NCBI GenBank assembly: GCA_044224215.1
Contig: JBGAKX010000003.1
Span: 1-64,000, forward strand
DNA: 64,000 nt
Reading direction: 5' to 3'
DNA from: DAOMFM01 sp035429825
GTDB lineage: Bacteria; Acidobacteriota; Blastocatellia; UBA7656; JADIYM01
The notes under the pieces are model-generated. The model worked only from the letters and a program-made list of their open reading frames with translations, searched no databases and was not told the DNA's origin. Below are positions 17,849 through 25,951 of the stretch, in pieces. The position numbers and the translations under genes are program-made. Positions within the stretch are counted from its first letter, which is position 1, and each line of letters begins with the position of its first letter.

Positions 17849-18759
17849 GTGATCGTCAGCAACAGGTGAAAACGCGTCCGCGAAAACCCGCGCCGAGAAA
17901 ATCGTCGGGCCCGACGTTCCGCAAGCGCCGCAGCTTCAACATCATGCGGTGGGTTCGCGTGACGCTCGTCCTGGGGGTGGTCGCGCTGCCGTTCGTGGGC
18001 TACTACGTCGCGGCGAGCTCCGACGCGTTTCTGATTCGCAAGATCGAGGTGAGCGGCGCAAAGCGCACGAACGCCGACGACGTTCGCGAGGCGGCGCGCA
18101 AGGTCGCCGGCACTCGACTGCTTGGCACGAACCTCGAGGCGGTGCGTGCATCGGTGGCCGCGTCGCCCTACGTTCAAAGCGCGACGGTCGTGCGCGTCCT
18201 TCCGGATACGTTGCGCGTGACGCTCGTCGAGCGCGAGCCCGCGGTGGTCGTTCGTCTCGGCAACGGGCGGCTGGCGTGGGCGGACAAGGATGGCCACGTG
18301 CTCGAGGAGTTCAAGCCGGAGCGCGGTGTGGTTCCTCCGCCGCTGTCCGGATTCGACGACGCCGACACGACGGACCGCGCGATGGCCGAGAACCGCGACA
18401 GGATCGCGACGTATGCGGCGCTTCAGACGGCACTGACGGAAGGCGACCTTTGGGACCGTCTGGACGAGGTCGACATCAAGTATCTGAAGGACGTGAAGGT
18501 GCGGCTTGCCGACAACGGCGTCGTCGTTCGTCTTGGCGACGGCGACTACCGCACGCGGCTGATTACCGCGCTGAGCCTGCTCGATGCCGTCAAGCGCGGC
18601 GACACCGAGATGCTCGCGAGGTATCGGGTTCCCGACATCGGCAAGCTGCTCGCGTCGGCCGACGCGATCGGGACGGTGGATGTGACACGCAGCAATGGAG
18701 CAGTCAGCATCGTGATTTCGAATGGGCGGTCAGGTCAGACAGAAGCAAAAAGGAATTAA
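17845..18759 (+). CDS. ftsQ: division protein FtsQ
   Basis: The product is 304 residues with a GTG start overlapping the murC stop. A basic cytoplasmic tail is followed by one membrane helix (WVRVTLVLGVVALPFVGYYV). Then comes a POTRA domain (FLIRKIEVSGAKRTNADDV) and the FtsQ beta domain (SPYVQSATVVRVLPDTLRV, then VEREPAVVVRLGNGRL). FtsQ links the divisome proteins FtsL and FtsB to the early ring. The order murC-ftsQ-ftsA-ftsZ supports the call. Confidence 0.92.
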   Translation: MSDRQQQVKTRPRKPAPRKSSGPTFRKRRSFNIMRWVRVTLVLGVVALPFVGYYVAASSDAFLIRKIEVSGAKRTNADDVREAARKVAGTRLLGTNLEAVRASVAASPYVQSATVVRVLPDTLRVTLVEREPAVVVRLGNGRLAWADKDGHVLEEFKPERGVVPPPLSGFDDADTTDRAMAENRDRIATYAALQTALTEGDLWDRLDEVDIKYLKDVKVRLADNGVVVRLGDGDYRTRLITALSLLDAVKRGDTEMLARYRVPDIGKLLASADAIGTVDVTRSNGAVSIVISNGRSGQTEAKRN

Positions 18760-18762
18760 GTC

Positions 18763-20010
18763 ATGGCGAGAAACGATCCGCATATCGTAGGGCTTGACCT
18801 CGGAACCACCGAGGTCCGCGCCATCATCGGCGAAATTGTCGACGACTCGCGACTCGAGGTGGTCGGCATCGGCCAGGCCGAGTCGCGCGGCGTGAAGAAG
18901 GGCGTCGTCGTCAATCTCGAATCGACGACGGAGGCCGTGCGCCGGGCGGTCGAGGAGGCCGAGCTGATGTCCGGCGTCCAGATCGATTCCGCCTATGTCG
19001 GAATGGCCGGTGCCCAGGTGAAGGGGCACAACAGCCGCGGCGTGATTGCCGTGTCGCGCCGCAACCGCGAGATCGGGCGCGCCGACGTCGACCGCGTGAT
19101 CGAACAGGCGAGATCGATCGCCTTGCCTGCCGACCGCGAGATCATCGACGTGATCGCGCAGGAGTTCACGGTCGACGGTCAGGACGGCATCAGCAACCCG
19201 GTCGGGTTTCTCGGCATGCGGCTCGAAGCGGCCGTCCACCTGATCAGCTCGCCCATCACCGCGCGCCAGAACGTCATCACGTCCGTAAATCGCGCGGGAA
19301 TCCTTGTGCTCGATACCGTGATCGAGCATTGCGCGGCAGCCGAGGCCGTGCTCACCGAGGACGAGAAGGAGTTTGGCACGGCGCTCGTCGACATCGGCGG
19401 CGAGACGACGAACCTGGCCATCTACCATCGCGGCGCGGTGCAGCACACGGCCGTGCTGCCGATCGGCGGCAGCCACTTCACGAGCGATATCGCGGTGGGG
19501 CTGCGCACGCCGATTCCGGAGGCCGAGCGGATCAAGCGCGCGCACGGGTGCGCGATCTCGACGTTGATGGACGACCACGAACGGAGCACGGCGGTCGAGG
19601 TGCCGAGCGTCGGCGGTCGCCCGCCGCGGATGCTGTCTCGCCAGGTGCTGTGCGAGATCCTGCAACCGCGCGCCGAGGAGATCTTCTCGCACGTGTACGA
19701 AGAGATCGAACGGAACGGCTTTGACCGGCAGCTGTCGAGCGGCGTGGTCATCGTCGGAGGCGGCGCGCTCATGGACGGGACGATCGAGATCGCCGAGCAC
19801 GTGCTGGATCTGCCGGCACGTTGCGGCGCGCCGCGTGGCATCGGCGGATTGTCGGGCGAGATCGCGAGCCCGACGTGCGCGACGGCGGCCGGTCTGCTGC
19901 TGTACGGGTATCGAAAGCAGAGCGGCGGCGGTGGCATCTACACCGACACCGAGATGGAGGCGAGCCGGCTCGGACGGCTGCGCAGCGCGGTCAAGAGTTT
20001 GTTCAGATAG
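18763..20010 (+). CDS. ftsA: cell division ATPase FtsA
   Basis: The product is 415 residues with an ATG four bases after the ftsQ stop and an AAGGA just upstream. The actin-like fold motifs are present: GLDLGTTEVRAIIGE (phosphate 1), LVDIGGETTNLAIY (phosphate 2) and GVVIVGGGALMDG (adenosine). The 1C insertion domain and a C-terminal amphipathic tail ending LRSAVKSLFR, the membrane anchor, are visible. FtsA tethers FtsZ to the membrane. Confidence 0.96.
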   Translation: MARNDPHIVGLDLGTTEVRAIIGEIVDDSRLEVVGIGQAESRGVKKGVVVNLESTTEAVRRAVEEAELMSGVQIDSAYVGMAGAQVKGHNSRGVIAVSRRNREIGRADVDRVIEQARSIALPADREIIDVIAQEFTVDGQDGISNPVGFLGMRLEAAVHLISSPITARQNVITSVNRAGILVLDTVIEHCAAAEAVLTEDEKEFGTALVDIGGETTNLAIYHRGAVQHTAVLPIGGSHFTSDIAVGLRTPIPEAERIKRAHGCAISTLMDDHERSTAVEVPSVGGRPPRMLSRQVLCEILQPRAEEIFSHVYEEIERNGFDRQLSSGVVIVGGGALMDGTIEIAEHVLDLPARCGAPRGIGGLSGEIASPTCATAAGLLLYGYRKQSGGGGIYTDTEMEASRLGRLRSAVKSLFR

Positions 20011-20054
20011 CGGAAGAATGACGCAAGAGCAGGCATCATGCCCAAAGAAAGACG

Positions 20055-20083
20055 TTGTGGAAGCGAAATCGCTATGCTACTAT
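20055..20083 (+). promoter_or_regulatory. candidate promoter for ftsZ
   Basis: TTGTGG (20055-20060) and TACTAT (20078-20083) are 17 bases apart in the 225-base gap before ftsZ. A separate promoter would let FtsZ be made at a higher level than the rest of the cluster. The rest of the gap is AT-richer than its surroundings, and I see nothing else in it. Confidence 0.4.
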
Positions 20084-20235
20084 GCGAAGTACCTTGGTGG
20101 GTTACACGCACAAGATATAGTAGCAGGGGTTCGATCTTCTCCGTTTCTTGCGTCCGGCATGCACACGGCATTTAGAGAACTTCTTTAGATGCAAGGGCCT
20201 GACCATGCGGGCAGGCAGCGGGGAGGGAACCAGAC

Positions 20236-21396
20236 ATGGCAGCGGACGGGAGCAACATGGACAGCGGAATACGTTTCAGGCTGGAAGACACTCCGTCACT
20301 GAACGGCGCGAACATCAAGGTAGTGGGCATCGGCGGGGGCGGCGGCAACGCGGTCAACCGGATGATCCAGGCGGGGATCGAGGGCGTACAGTTCCTGGTA
20401 GCGAATACTGACCTCCAGGCGCTGAAGCGCTCCGAGGCGCCGATCAAGCTTCAGATCGGCGACAAGTTGACGCGCGGACTCGGGGCGGGCGGCAACCCGA
20501 ACATGGGGCGCGAGTCGGCGCTCGAGGATACCGAGAAGATCATCGAGGCGCTCGAGGGCGCGGACATGGTCTTCATCACGACGGGTCTTGGCGGCGGCAC
20601 AGGCACGGGTGCGGCCCCGATCGTCGCATCACTTGCGACCGAGCTCGGCGCACTGACGGTTGCCGTCGTGACCAAGCCGTTCCCGTTCGAGGGGCGCAAG
20701 CGCATGCGGCAGGCCGATGAAGGGCTGCTCGAGCTGCGCGGATGCGTCGACACGGTCATCACGATTCCGAACGAGCGATTGCTGAGCGCAGTGGACCGCA
20801 ACACTCCGTTGCCCGAGGCGTTCCGCGCGGCGGACGACGTGCTGCGACAGGCGGTGCAGGGCATCTCGGACCTGATCACGGTGCCCGGCCTGATCAACCT
20901 CGATTTCGCCGACGTCAAATCGATCATGCAGGGGATGGGTGTCGCGCTGATGGGCACCGGCAAGGCCGCCGGCGAGAACCGCGCGCTCGAGGCGACCCAG
21001 CGTTCGATCTCGAGCCCGCTGCTCGAGGAGGCGTCGATCCAGGGCGCAAAGGGCCTGTTGATCAACGTCACCGGCGGTTCGGACCTTACGCTGTTCGAGG
21101 TCAACGAGGCGATGTCGATCATTCACGAGGCCGCCGACGAAGAGGCCAACATCATCTTTGGCGCGGTGCTCGACGAGCGACTGCAGGACGAGATGAAGAT
21201 CACGGTCATCGCAACCGGATTTGACAAGGCAATCGAGATGGCAGGCGACAACTCGGCCGGATCGCGGCTGCGCTCGTTCCCCACGGGACCGACCGCCGCT
21301 CCCGTTCCCGGCCACAGCGTTCAGACGCCCGTCGCGCAGGAACCTGCGCGCAACGACCTGAACGTCCCGACATTTCTCCGCAAGAAGGCGGACTAA
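20236..21396 (+). CDS. ftsZ: tubulin-like division GTPase FtsZ
   Basis: The product is 386 residues with GGGGAGGG about 9 bases before the ATG. The GTP-binding tubulin signature GGGTGTG lies at residues 119-125. The T7 loop NLDFADVKSIM is intact, and the protein ends in the conserved peptide NVPTFLRKK that binds FtsA. FtsZ forms the Z-ring. A strong terminator follows, so this is the last gene of the cluster. Confidence 0.98.
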   Translation: MAADGSNMDSGIRFRLEDTPSLNGANIKVVGIGGGGGNAVNRMIQAGIEGVQFLVANTDLQALKRSEAPIKLQIGDKLTRGLGAGGNPNMGRESALEDTEKIIEALEGADMVFITTGLGGGTGTGAAPIVASLATELGALTVAVVTKPFPFEGRKRMRQADEGLLELRGCVDTVITIPNERLLSAVDRNTPLPEAFRAADDVLRQAVQGISDLITVPGLINLDFADVKSIMQGMGVALMGTGKAAGENRALEATQRSISSPLLEEASIQGAKGLLINVTGGSDLTLFEVNEAMSIIHEAADEEANIIFGAVLDERLQDEMKITVIATGFDKAIEMAGDNSAGSRLRSFPTGPTAAPVPGHSVQTPVAQEPARNDLNVPTFLRKKAD

Positions 21397-21430
21397 CGAG
21401 ACCGATCGCTGCTGCTACCTCCTTCTACGA

Positions 21431-21462
21431 AGGCCGTCACTTCACGGTGACGGCCTTTTTTT
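21431..21462 (+). terminator. intrinsic terminator of the dcw cluster
   Basis: AGGCCGTCAC (21431-21440) and GTGACGGCCT (21447-21456) form a perfect 10-base stem with a 6-base loop, followed directly by a run of seven or eight T. This is a textbook rho-independent terminator. Confidence 0.9.
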
Positions 21463-21472
21463 CTTCAAATTT

Positions 21473-21504
21473 GCCGCAGATTCACGCAGATAAACGCGGA
21501 TGAC
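21473..21504. repeat. GCAGAT-type short repeat, copy 1
   Basis: Reads GCCGCAGATTCACGCAGATA and on into AACGCGGATGA. Related stretches lie at 25971, 28498, 29527, 36346 and 53156. The unit is a run of imperfect 9-11-base repeats of ACGCAGAT. It sits between the ftsZ terminator and the thioesterase gene. Confidence 0.65.
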
Positions 21505-21533
21505 TGAGCGGCCCATTCTTGTAATATGCGCGC

Positions 21534-21980
21534 ATGGGAAATGAAGCTGTTCAGCGCGACGACTTCAAGTGCTGGGTCAAGATCCCGGTGCGCTGGGGCG
21601 ACATGGACGCCGTCGGCCACCTGAACAACGCGGCGTTCTTCACGTTCTGCGAGTCGGGACGGATCGAGTACTTCGACCAGATAAACCTCGGCGACTTCAC
21701 AAAGGCGGCCGACGGGCCCGCGCTCGTTCATGCCGCGCTCAACTTTCGCCGCCAGGTGCACTTCCCCGCCGTGCTCGACGTCGGCGTGTCGGTGCCCGAG
21801 GTCCGAAAGAGCTCGCTCACGATGAACTACGGGATCTTCTTTGAGGCGACCGACACGCTGGTTGCCGACGGCACGTCGGTGGTCGTGTGGACCGACTATG
21901 CGGCAGGTCGCTCAAAGGAGATTCCGGAGCGGGTCCGGCGAACGATCGAGCTCCTCGAAGGAAGGGAATCGCTCACCTGA
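21534..21980 (+). CDS. acyl-CoA thioesterase, hot-dog fold (YbgC/4HBT type)
   Basis: The product is 148 residues. The hot-dog signature VRWGDMDAVGHLNN holds the catalytic Asp of 4-hydroxybenzoyl-CoA-type thioesterases. The central helix AAFFTFCESGRIEYF and the strands that follow fit the family. It hydrolyses an acyl-CoA or aryl-CoA thioester in the cytoplasm; the substrate is unknown. One base separates it from the next gene. A 4-hydroxybenzoyl-CoA-reductase-like operon begins about 3 kb away, so a role with aryl-CoA esters is conceivable but unproven. Confidence 0.85.
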   Translation: MGNEAVQRDDFKCWVKIPVRWGDMDAVGHLNNAAFFTFCESGRIEYFDQINLGDFTKAADGPALVHAALNFRRQVHFPAVLDVGVSVPEVRKSSLTMNYGIFFEATDTLVADGTSVVVWTDYAAGRSKEIPERVRRTIELLEGRESLT

Positions 21981-21981
21981 G

Positions 21982-24000
21982 ATGGCGCGCAAGCGTGTGA
22001 AAAAGGCCGTCGAGCCGCCTGTCGCGCCCGTCGCAGAACGTGCGCCCGAGCCGCAGCGTCCGGTCGTATTCGCCCACGCGCGCCTGATGTCGCGCCGTGA
22101 CTGGCAACTGGCGGGTCTCGCCGCGGTGATTGGCGTGGTCGCATATCTCGGCGCACTCGACAACCAGTTCGTCTACGACGACCAGTTCCAGATCCTGACG
22201 AACCCGACGCTGCAGTCGCTCGCGAACATCCCGTGCATGTTCACCGAGAGCGTGTGGCAGTTCATGCAGAGCAACGCGTCGGACGCCGTCGGGCTCTATT
22301 ACCGGCCGATCTTCAACATCGCGCTGATCGTCAACTATCACCTGTTCGGCACGAATCCGTTCGGGTGGCACCTCGTGTCGCTTGCGCTGCACGTCGCCAC
22401 GACCGTCGGCGTCTTCATGCTCGCGCGCCAGTGGAAGCTCTCGACCGAAACGGCGTTCGTCGCGGCGATGCTTTTCGGCCTGCATCCGGTGCATTGCGAA
22501 TCGGTCGCGTGGGCTTCTGGACTTCCGGACCCGTTGGCGGCCGTGTTCCTGCTCGGCGCGCTGCTGGCATTCGAGCGCAGGATGCACGTCGTGCTCGGAC
22601 TTGCGCTCGCGTTGCTCGCGATGCTCAGCAAGGAGGTCTCGATCGTCTTTCCGGTGTTTCTGGTGGCGCGCGGTCTGCTCGACGAGGACCGTGAGGGAGG
22701 CGTGTTGAGCGCGGCGCCGAAGGCAATCGTTCGCGCGCTCCCGTATTTCGCGCTGACGGCGGCTACGCTCGCAATGCGGTACATGGTGCTTGGCTTCATC
22801 AGCAAGGCGGAACCAAAGGCCGTCGGAGTTCCGTCCGTCGACGTGTTGTGGACGATTCCGTCGGCGCTCCTCCACTACGCTCGAACGCTGGTGATTCCGT
22901 ACCCGCTCGCCATCACGTACGACGTGACCTTTGTTGCGTCGCCGGCGGACCCGCGCTTCTGGGGCTCGGTGCTTGCGCTCGCCGCGATCGCGGCGCTCCT
23001 TGTGTGGCTCGTGCGGTCGTCGGTCGTTGCGCAGCGCGCGCTCGTGTGGACGGTCCTGTTTCTCGTCCCCGTGCTCAACCTGAAGGCGTTCAACCCGGAC
23101 GAGTCGCTCGTGCACGATCGTTACCTCTACATTCCGTCGATCGGATTCTGTCTGCTCGTCGCGATGGGGATCGCGGCGGTTGCAGCGCGCCTTCCGGAGG
23201 CGCGACAGGCGTGGGTTCGGCGCGCAACGGCGGCCGTCTTCGTCGTGCTGTTCGGCCTGACGGTGTACCAGAACGCCGTGTGGAACGACGACATCACGAT
23301 GGCGACGCACGCGATCGAATTCGATGCCCGGCGGCCATTTCTCTACAACTATGTCGGGGCGATCTATGACCGGCAGAACGACCTGAAGTCGGCCGAGCAG
23401 TGGTACGGCAAGGCACTCGCGCTGCGGCCGGATTTCATGGACACGCTCTCGAACCTCGGCGACGTGTACAACCGCCAGGGCCGGTATGCCGAAGCGCAGC
23501 AGATGTTCACGCGGTCGGCTGAGGCGGGGTCGCCCTACTACAGCACCTACTACAACCTCGGGATCGTCTCGATCAGTCTCAAGCAACTCCCCGAAGCACG
23601 CACCGCGTTTGCGCGCGCGCACGAAATCGATCCGCGGAATCCCGAAGCCGTGTTCTCGCTCGGGTGGGTCGCCGATCAGCAGGACGACCGGGCGGATGCC
23701 GAACAGTTCTACCTCGAGGCGTTGCGGTTGAAGCCGGCCTACGCTGAACCGCGGATCAACCTCGCCGTGCTGCAGACAAAGGAGGGGCGCTTTGACGAGG
23801 CGCTCGCGAACCTGTCATACGTTCAGAAGATCGCGCCGGCGCAACCAGTGATGCTGTACGCATTGGGCGACCTGTACATGAAGATGGGGCGATACAACGA
23901 CGCGATTGCGCCGTTGACGCGGTTGACCGAGGCTCAGCCGTCGAACGTGATGGCGCAGCAGGCGCTCGCGGCGTGCCGCGCGCAGGCGTCTGCTCCGTAA
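21982..24000 (+). CDS. TMTC-like membrane protein with C-terminal TPR repeats
   Basis: About 672 residues from the ATG one base after the thioesterase stop. A basic N terminus is followed by about ten membrane helices. Early motifs NQFVYDDQFQI and LYYRPIFNI, and then LHPVHCESVAW, match the bacterial relatives of TMTC/DUF1736 O-mannosyltransferase-like proteins, with the Asp pair in the first outer loop. From about residue 440 on there are five or more TPR units (for example ALRPDFMDTLSNLGDVYNRQ). A glycosyltransferase activity using a lipid-linked sugar is inferred from the family, not shown. Confidence 0.78.
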   Translation: MARKRVKKAVEPPVAPVAERAPEPQRPVVFAHARLMSRRDWQLAGLAAVIGVVAYLGALDNQFVYDDQFQILTNPTLQSLANIPCMFTESVWQFMQSNASDAVGLYYRPIFNIALIVNYHLFGTNPFGWHLVSLALHVATTVGVFMLARQWKLSTETAFVAAMLFGLHPVHCESVAWASGLPDPLAAVFLLGALLAFERRMHVVLGLALALLAMLSKEVSIVFPVFLVARGLLDEDREGGVLSAAPKAIVRALPYFALTAATLAMRYMVLGFISKAEPKAVGVPSVDVLWTIPSALLHYARTLVIPYPLAITYDVTFVASPADPRFWGSVLALAAIAALLVWLVRSSVVAQRALVWTVLFLVPVLNLKAFNPDESLVHDRYLYIPSIGFCLLVAMGIAAVAARLPEARQAWVRRATAAVFVVLFGLTVYQNAVWNDDITMATHAIEFDARRPFLYNYVGAIYDRQNDLKSAEQWYGKALALRPDFMDTLSNLGDVYNRQGRYAEAQQMFTRSAEAGSPYYSTYYNLGIVSISLKQLPEARTAFARAHEIDPRNPEAVFSLGWVADQQDDRADAEQFYLEALRLKPAYAEPRINLAVLQTKEGRFDEALANLSYVQKIAPAQPVMLYALGDLYMKMGRYNDAIAPLTRLTEAQPSNVMAQQALAACRAQASAP

Positions 24001-24002
24001 GA

Positions 24003-24090
24003 CGCAGAGCCGATCCCGTCAGGGATCGGGGGAACTGTTCGTTGCGCGTGCCGTGGAATTCCCCCGATCGCTCACGCGATCGGCTCTGCG
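24003..24090. repeat. 88-base palindromic element, copy 1 (inverted relative to copies 2 and 3)
   Basis: It begins CGCAGAGCCGATC and ends GATCGGCTCTGCG, a perfect 13-base terminal inverted repeat. Inside are two hairpins, GATCCcgtcaGGGATC-like and CGATCGC/GCGATCG-like, around a GCGCGTGCCGTG core. The same 88-base unit occurs twice at 49169 and 49336 on the other strand. There is no coding content. It fills the space between the TPR gene and the convergent RsbRD-like gene and could act as a bidirectional stem-loop. Confidence 0.8.
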
Positions 24091-24117
24091 TTCGGCGATG
24101 TATTCGCCCGCCCTCTG

Positions 24118-24579
24118 CTACCAGTGCATCCGCTTCGGCTCGCGCGCATCCTTCTCGGCGTTCTCGTACCCCAGCACCGTGTAATAGATCGCCTTGTCAA
24201 AGAACTGTCCGGCCCGACGCTGGACAGTCTCCTGGTGGTAAAGGTCCATGATCGAGTCGATCAGCTGGTTGCGCTGCAGGTACGCCACCAGGTGCCACTT
24301 CGCGAGAACGATCGCATACACCATCTCGCTGAGCGGAATTCCCGCCGCGAGCCGCCGTCGCGACAGCGTTCCGTAGAGCTCCTCGAATGTCGCGTCGTCA
24401 GGTTCGTGGAGCCACTTTGCAAAATCCTGGTAGAGGTTTCGAACGCCGCGCGTCAGGTCATCCTGTGGCAATGAGTGCATCGAAGCCGTTCGCAAGTTCT
24501 TCCGCACATCCTCGACGAACTCGCGGGTCAAGGCATCGGCGTGCGTCTCGACAAGGTCTATGAGATTGGTCTGCGTCAT
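24118..24579 (-). CDS. RsbRD-type N-terminal sensor domain protein
   Basis: The product is 153 residues and all helical: LIDLVETHADALTREFVEDV, then LYQDFAKWLHEPD, AAGIPLSEMVYAIVLAKWHL. This matches the RsbRD N-terminal domain, a non-haem globin-like sensor module usually found at the N terminus of stressosome and kinase proteins. Here it stands alone, without a STAS or kinase partner. It is transcribed away from the TetR gene at 24732. The ligand is unknown. Confidence 0.7.
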   Translation of the reverse strand: MTQTNLIDLVETHADALTREFVEDVRKNLRTASMHSLPQDDLTRGVRNLYQDFAKWLHEPDDATFEELYGTLSRRRLAAGIPLSEMVYAIVLAKWHLVAYLQRNQLIDSIMDLYHQETVQRRAGQFFDKAIYYTVLGYENAEKDAREPKRMHW

Positions 24580-24694
24580 GCGCGCACCTCCGATGAGAAT
24601 TGAACTTCGTTGAGTCCATTATTGACTTGCAGTCGGGCGTCGTCAATCCGGCCCGAATCCGCGCGTCGCCGCACTTCTCGCCGCCGACGAGCCG

Positions 24695-24724
24695 TTGACA
24701 CCGGAGACGCATACCGGCTATTTT
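24695..24724 (+). promoter_or_regulatory. promoter of the molybdoenzyme operon regulator, possibly leaderless
   Basis: TTGACA (24695-24700) is followed after 18 bases by TATTTT (24719-24724). The GTG start of the TetR gene at 24732 falls where transcription should begin. The message may therefore be leaderless, which also fits the lack of a ribosome-binding site. Confidence 0.45.
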
Positions 24725-24731
24725 TCGACCC

Positions 24732-25397
24732 GTGAGTCAAAAATTGAATTCAAATTCGATTGTTGAGCTGGCCGAGCCGTCGCGGCGCGAGCGCAAGGCC
24801 GTCGAGCGGCGACTCGCCATCCTGCGAGCGGCGGCGGGCGTCTTTCGTGACCGCGGCTACGAAGGCGCGTCGATGGACGAGATCGCCGAGCGGCTCGACA
24901 TGGCCAAGGGCAACCTCTACTACTACTTCAAGAACAAGCAGGAGCTGCTCTACTTCTGCCAGGACCACTCGCTCGAGCTGCTCGTCGCCGGTGCGCGCGA
25001 GATCCTCGCCAGCACGGACGGCGACGACGAAAAGCTGCGCCGGCTGATCGTGGCGCACGTCGTGTGCGTGCTCGACGAGCTCGACGGCGCGTCGGCGCAC
25101 ACCGAGGTCCACACGCTGCCCGACGATCTGCGGGCCAACATCATCGCAAAGCGCGACGTCTACGAATCGCTCGTCCGCTCGCTCGTCCAGTCCGGCATCA
25201 AGACCGGCGTCTTTGCGGCGCTCGACGCCAAGATGACGACGCTCGCGCTCCTCGGGGCGCTCAACGGCGCCACGCGATGGTACCGGCCGGGCGGCGGCCG
25301 CGCGCCCTCGGCGATCGGCGAGAGCTTCGCCGCGCTGTTTCTCGACGGGCTCCGGCACGCGGAAGCCCAGGACAAGACACTCCGGAGGATCCAATGA
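24732..25397 (+). CDS. TetR/AcrR family transcriptional regulator
   Basis: The product is 221 residues with a GTG start. The N-terminal helix-turn-helix reads RLAILRAAAGVFRDRGYEGA, followed by ASMDEIAERLDMAKGNLYYY, typical of the family. The C-terminal part is a helical ligand-binding domain. Its stop overlaps the ATG of the 2Fe-2S subunit gene (ATGA), so it is the first gene of the molybdoenzyme operon and probably controls it. The inducer is unknown; an aryl-CoA or an aromatic acid would fit the operon, as inference. Confidence 0.93.
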   Translation: MSQKLNSNSIVELAEPSRRERKAVERRLAILRAAAGVFRDRGYEGASMDEIAERLDMAKGNLYYYFKNKQELLYFCQDHSLELLVAGAREILASTDGDDEKLRRLIVAHVVCVLDELDGASAHTEVHTLPDDLRANIIAKRDVYESLVRSLVQSGIKTGVFAALDAKMTTLALLGALNGATRWYRPGGGRAPSAIGESFAALFLDGLRHAEAQDKTLRRIQ

Positions 25398-25951
25398 GCG
25401 CACCAGTGCAGATTCAGCGCTCGCGCAAACAGCGGCCGACGAAGCGGCGCGCCGCGTTCGTCGTCAACGGCGAGCCGGTCGACGTGCTCTTCGCTCCGCA
25501 CAAGACGCTGCTGGAGGTCCTGCGCGAAGACCTCAACCTGACCGGCACGAAGCACGGCTGCGAGCTCGGCGAATGCGGCGCGTGCGCCGTGCTCGTCGAC
25601 GGGCAGCCGGTACTGTCGTGCCTGGTGCTCGGTCTCGAGGCGGAAGGCCGTCACGTAACCACGGTCGAGGGAATGGCGGACGGCGCGACGCTCCACCCGA
25701 TACAGGAAGCGTTCGCCGAATACGGCGCCGCGCAGTGCGGCTACTGCACGCCGAGCTTCATGCTGACGGCGCAGGTGCTGCTCGAGAAGAACCCGTCGCC
25801 AACGCGCGACGAGATCCGCGAAGCGCTCGCAAGCAGCATCTGCCGCTGCACCGGATACATAAAGATCTACGAAGCTGTGGAGCTCGCGGCCGCGCGCATG
25901 CGCGGCGAAGAGGCCGAGATGGTCGAGGAGAGCATCTATGGCAGGAGATAA
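25394..25951 (+). CDS. xanthine oxidase family 2Fe-2S subunit (HcrC/CoxS-like)
   Basis: The product is 185 residues. The first [2Fe-2S] site has Cys56, Cys61, Cys64 and Cys76 (GCELGECGACAVLVDG); the second has Cys115, Cys118, Cys150 and Cys152 (CGYCTPSF, CRCTGY). Both are complete. The small subunit passes electrons between the molybdenum site and the flavin or extra cluster. It overlaps both the TetR gene before it and the large subunit gene after it. The N-terminal 20 residues are basic and unusual, with no Tat motif. Confidence 0.94.
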   Translation: MSAPVQIQRSRKQRPTKRRAAFVVNGEPVDVLFAPHKTLLEVLREDLNLTGTKHGCELGECGACAVLVDGQPVLSCLVLGLEAEGRHVTTVEGMADGATLHPIQEAFAEYGAAQCGYCTPSFMLTAQVLLEKNPSPTRDEIREALASSICRCTGYIKIYEAVELAAARMRGEEAEMVEESIYGRR

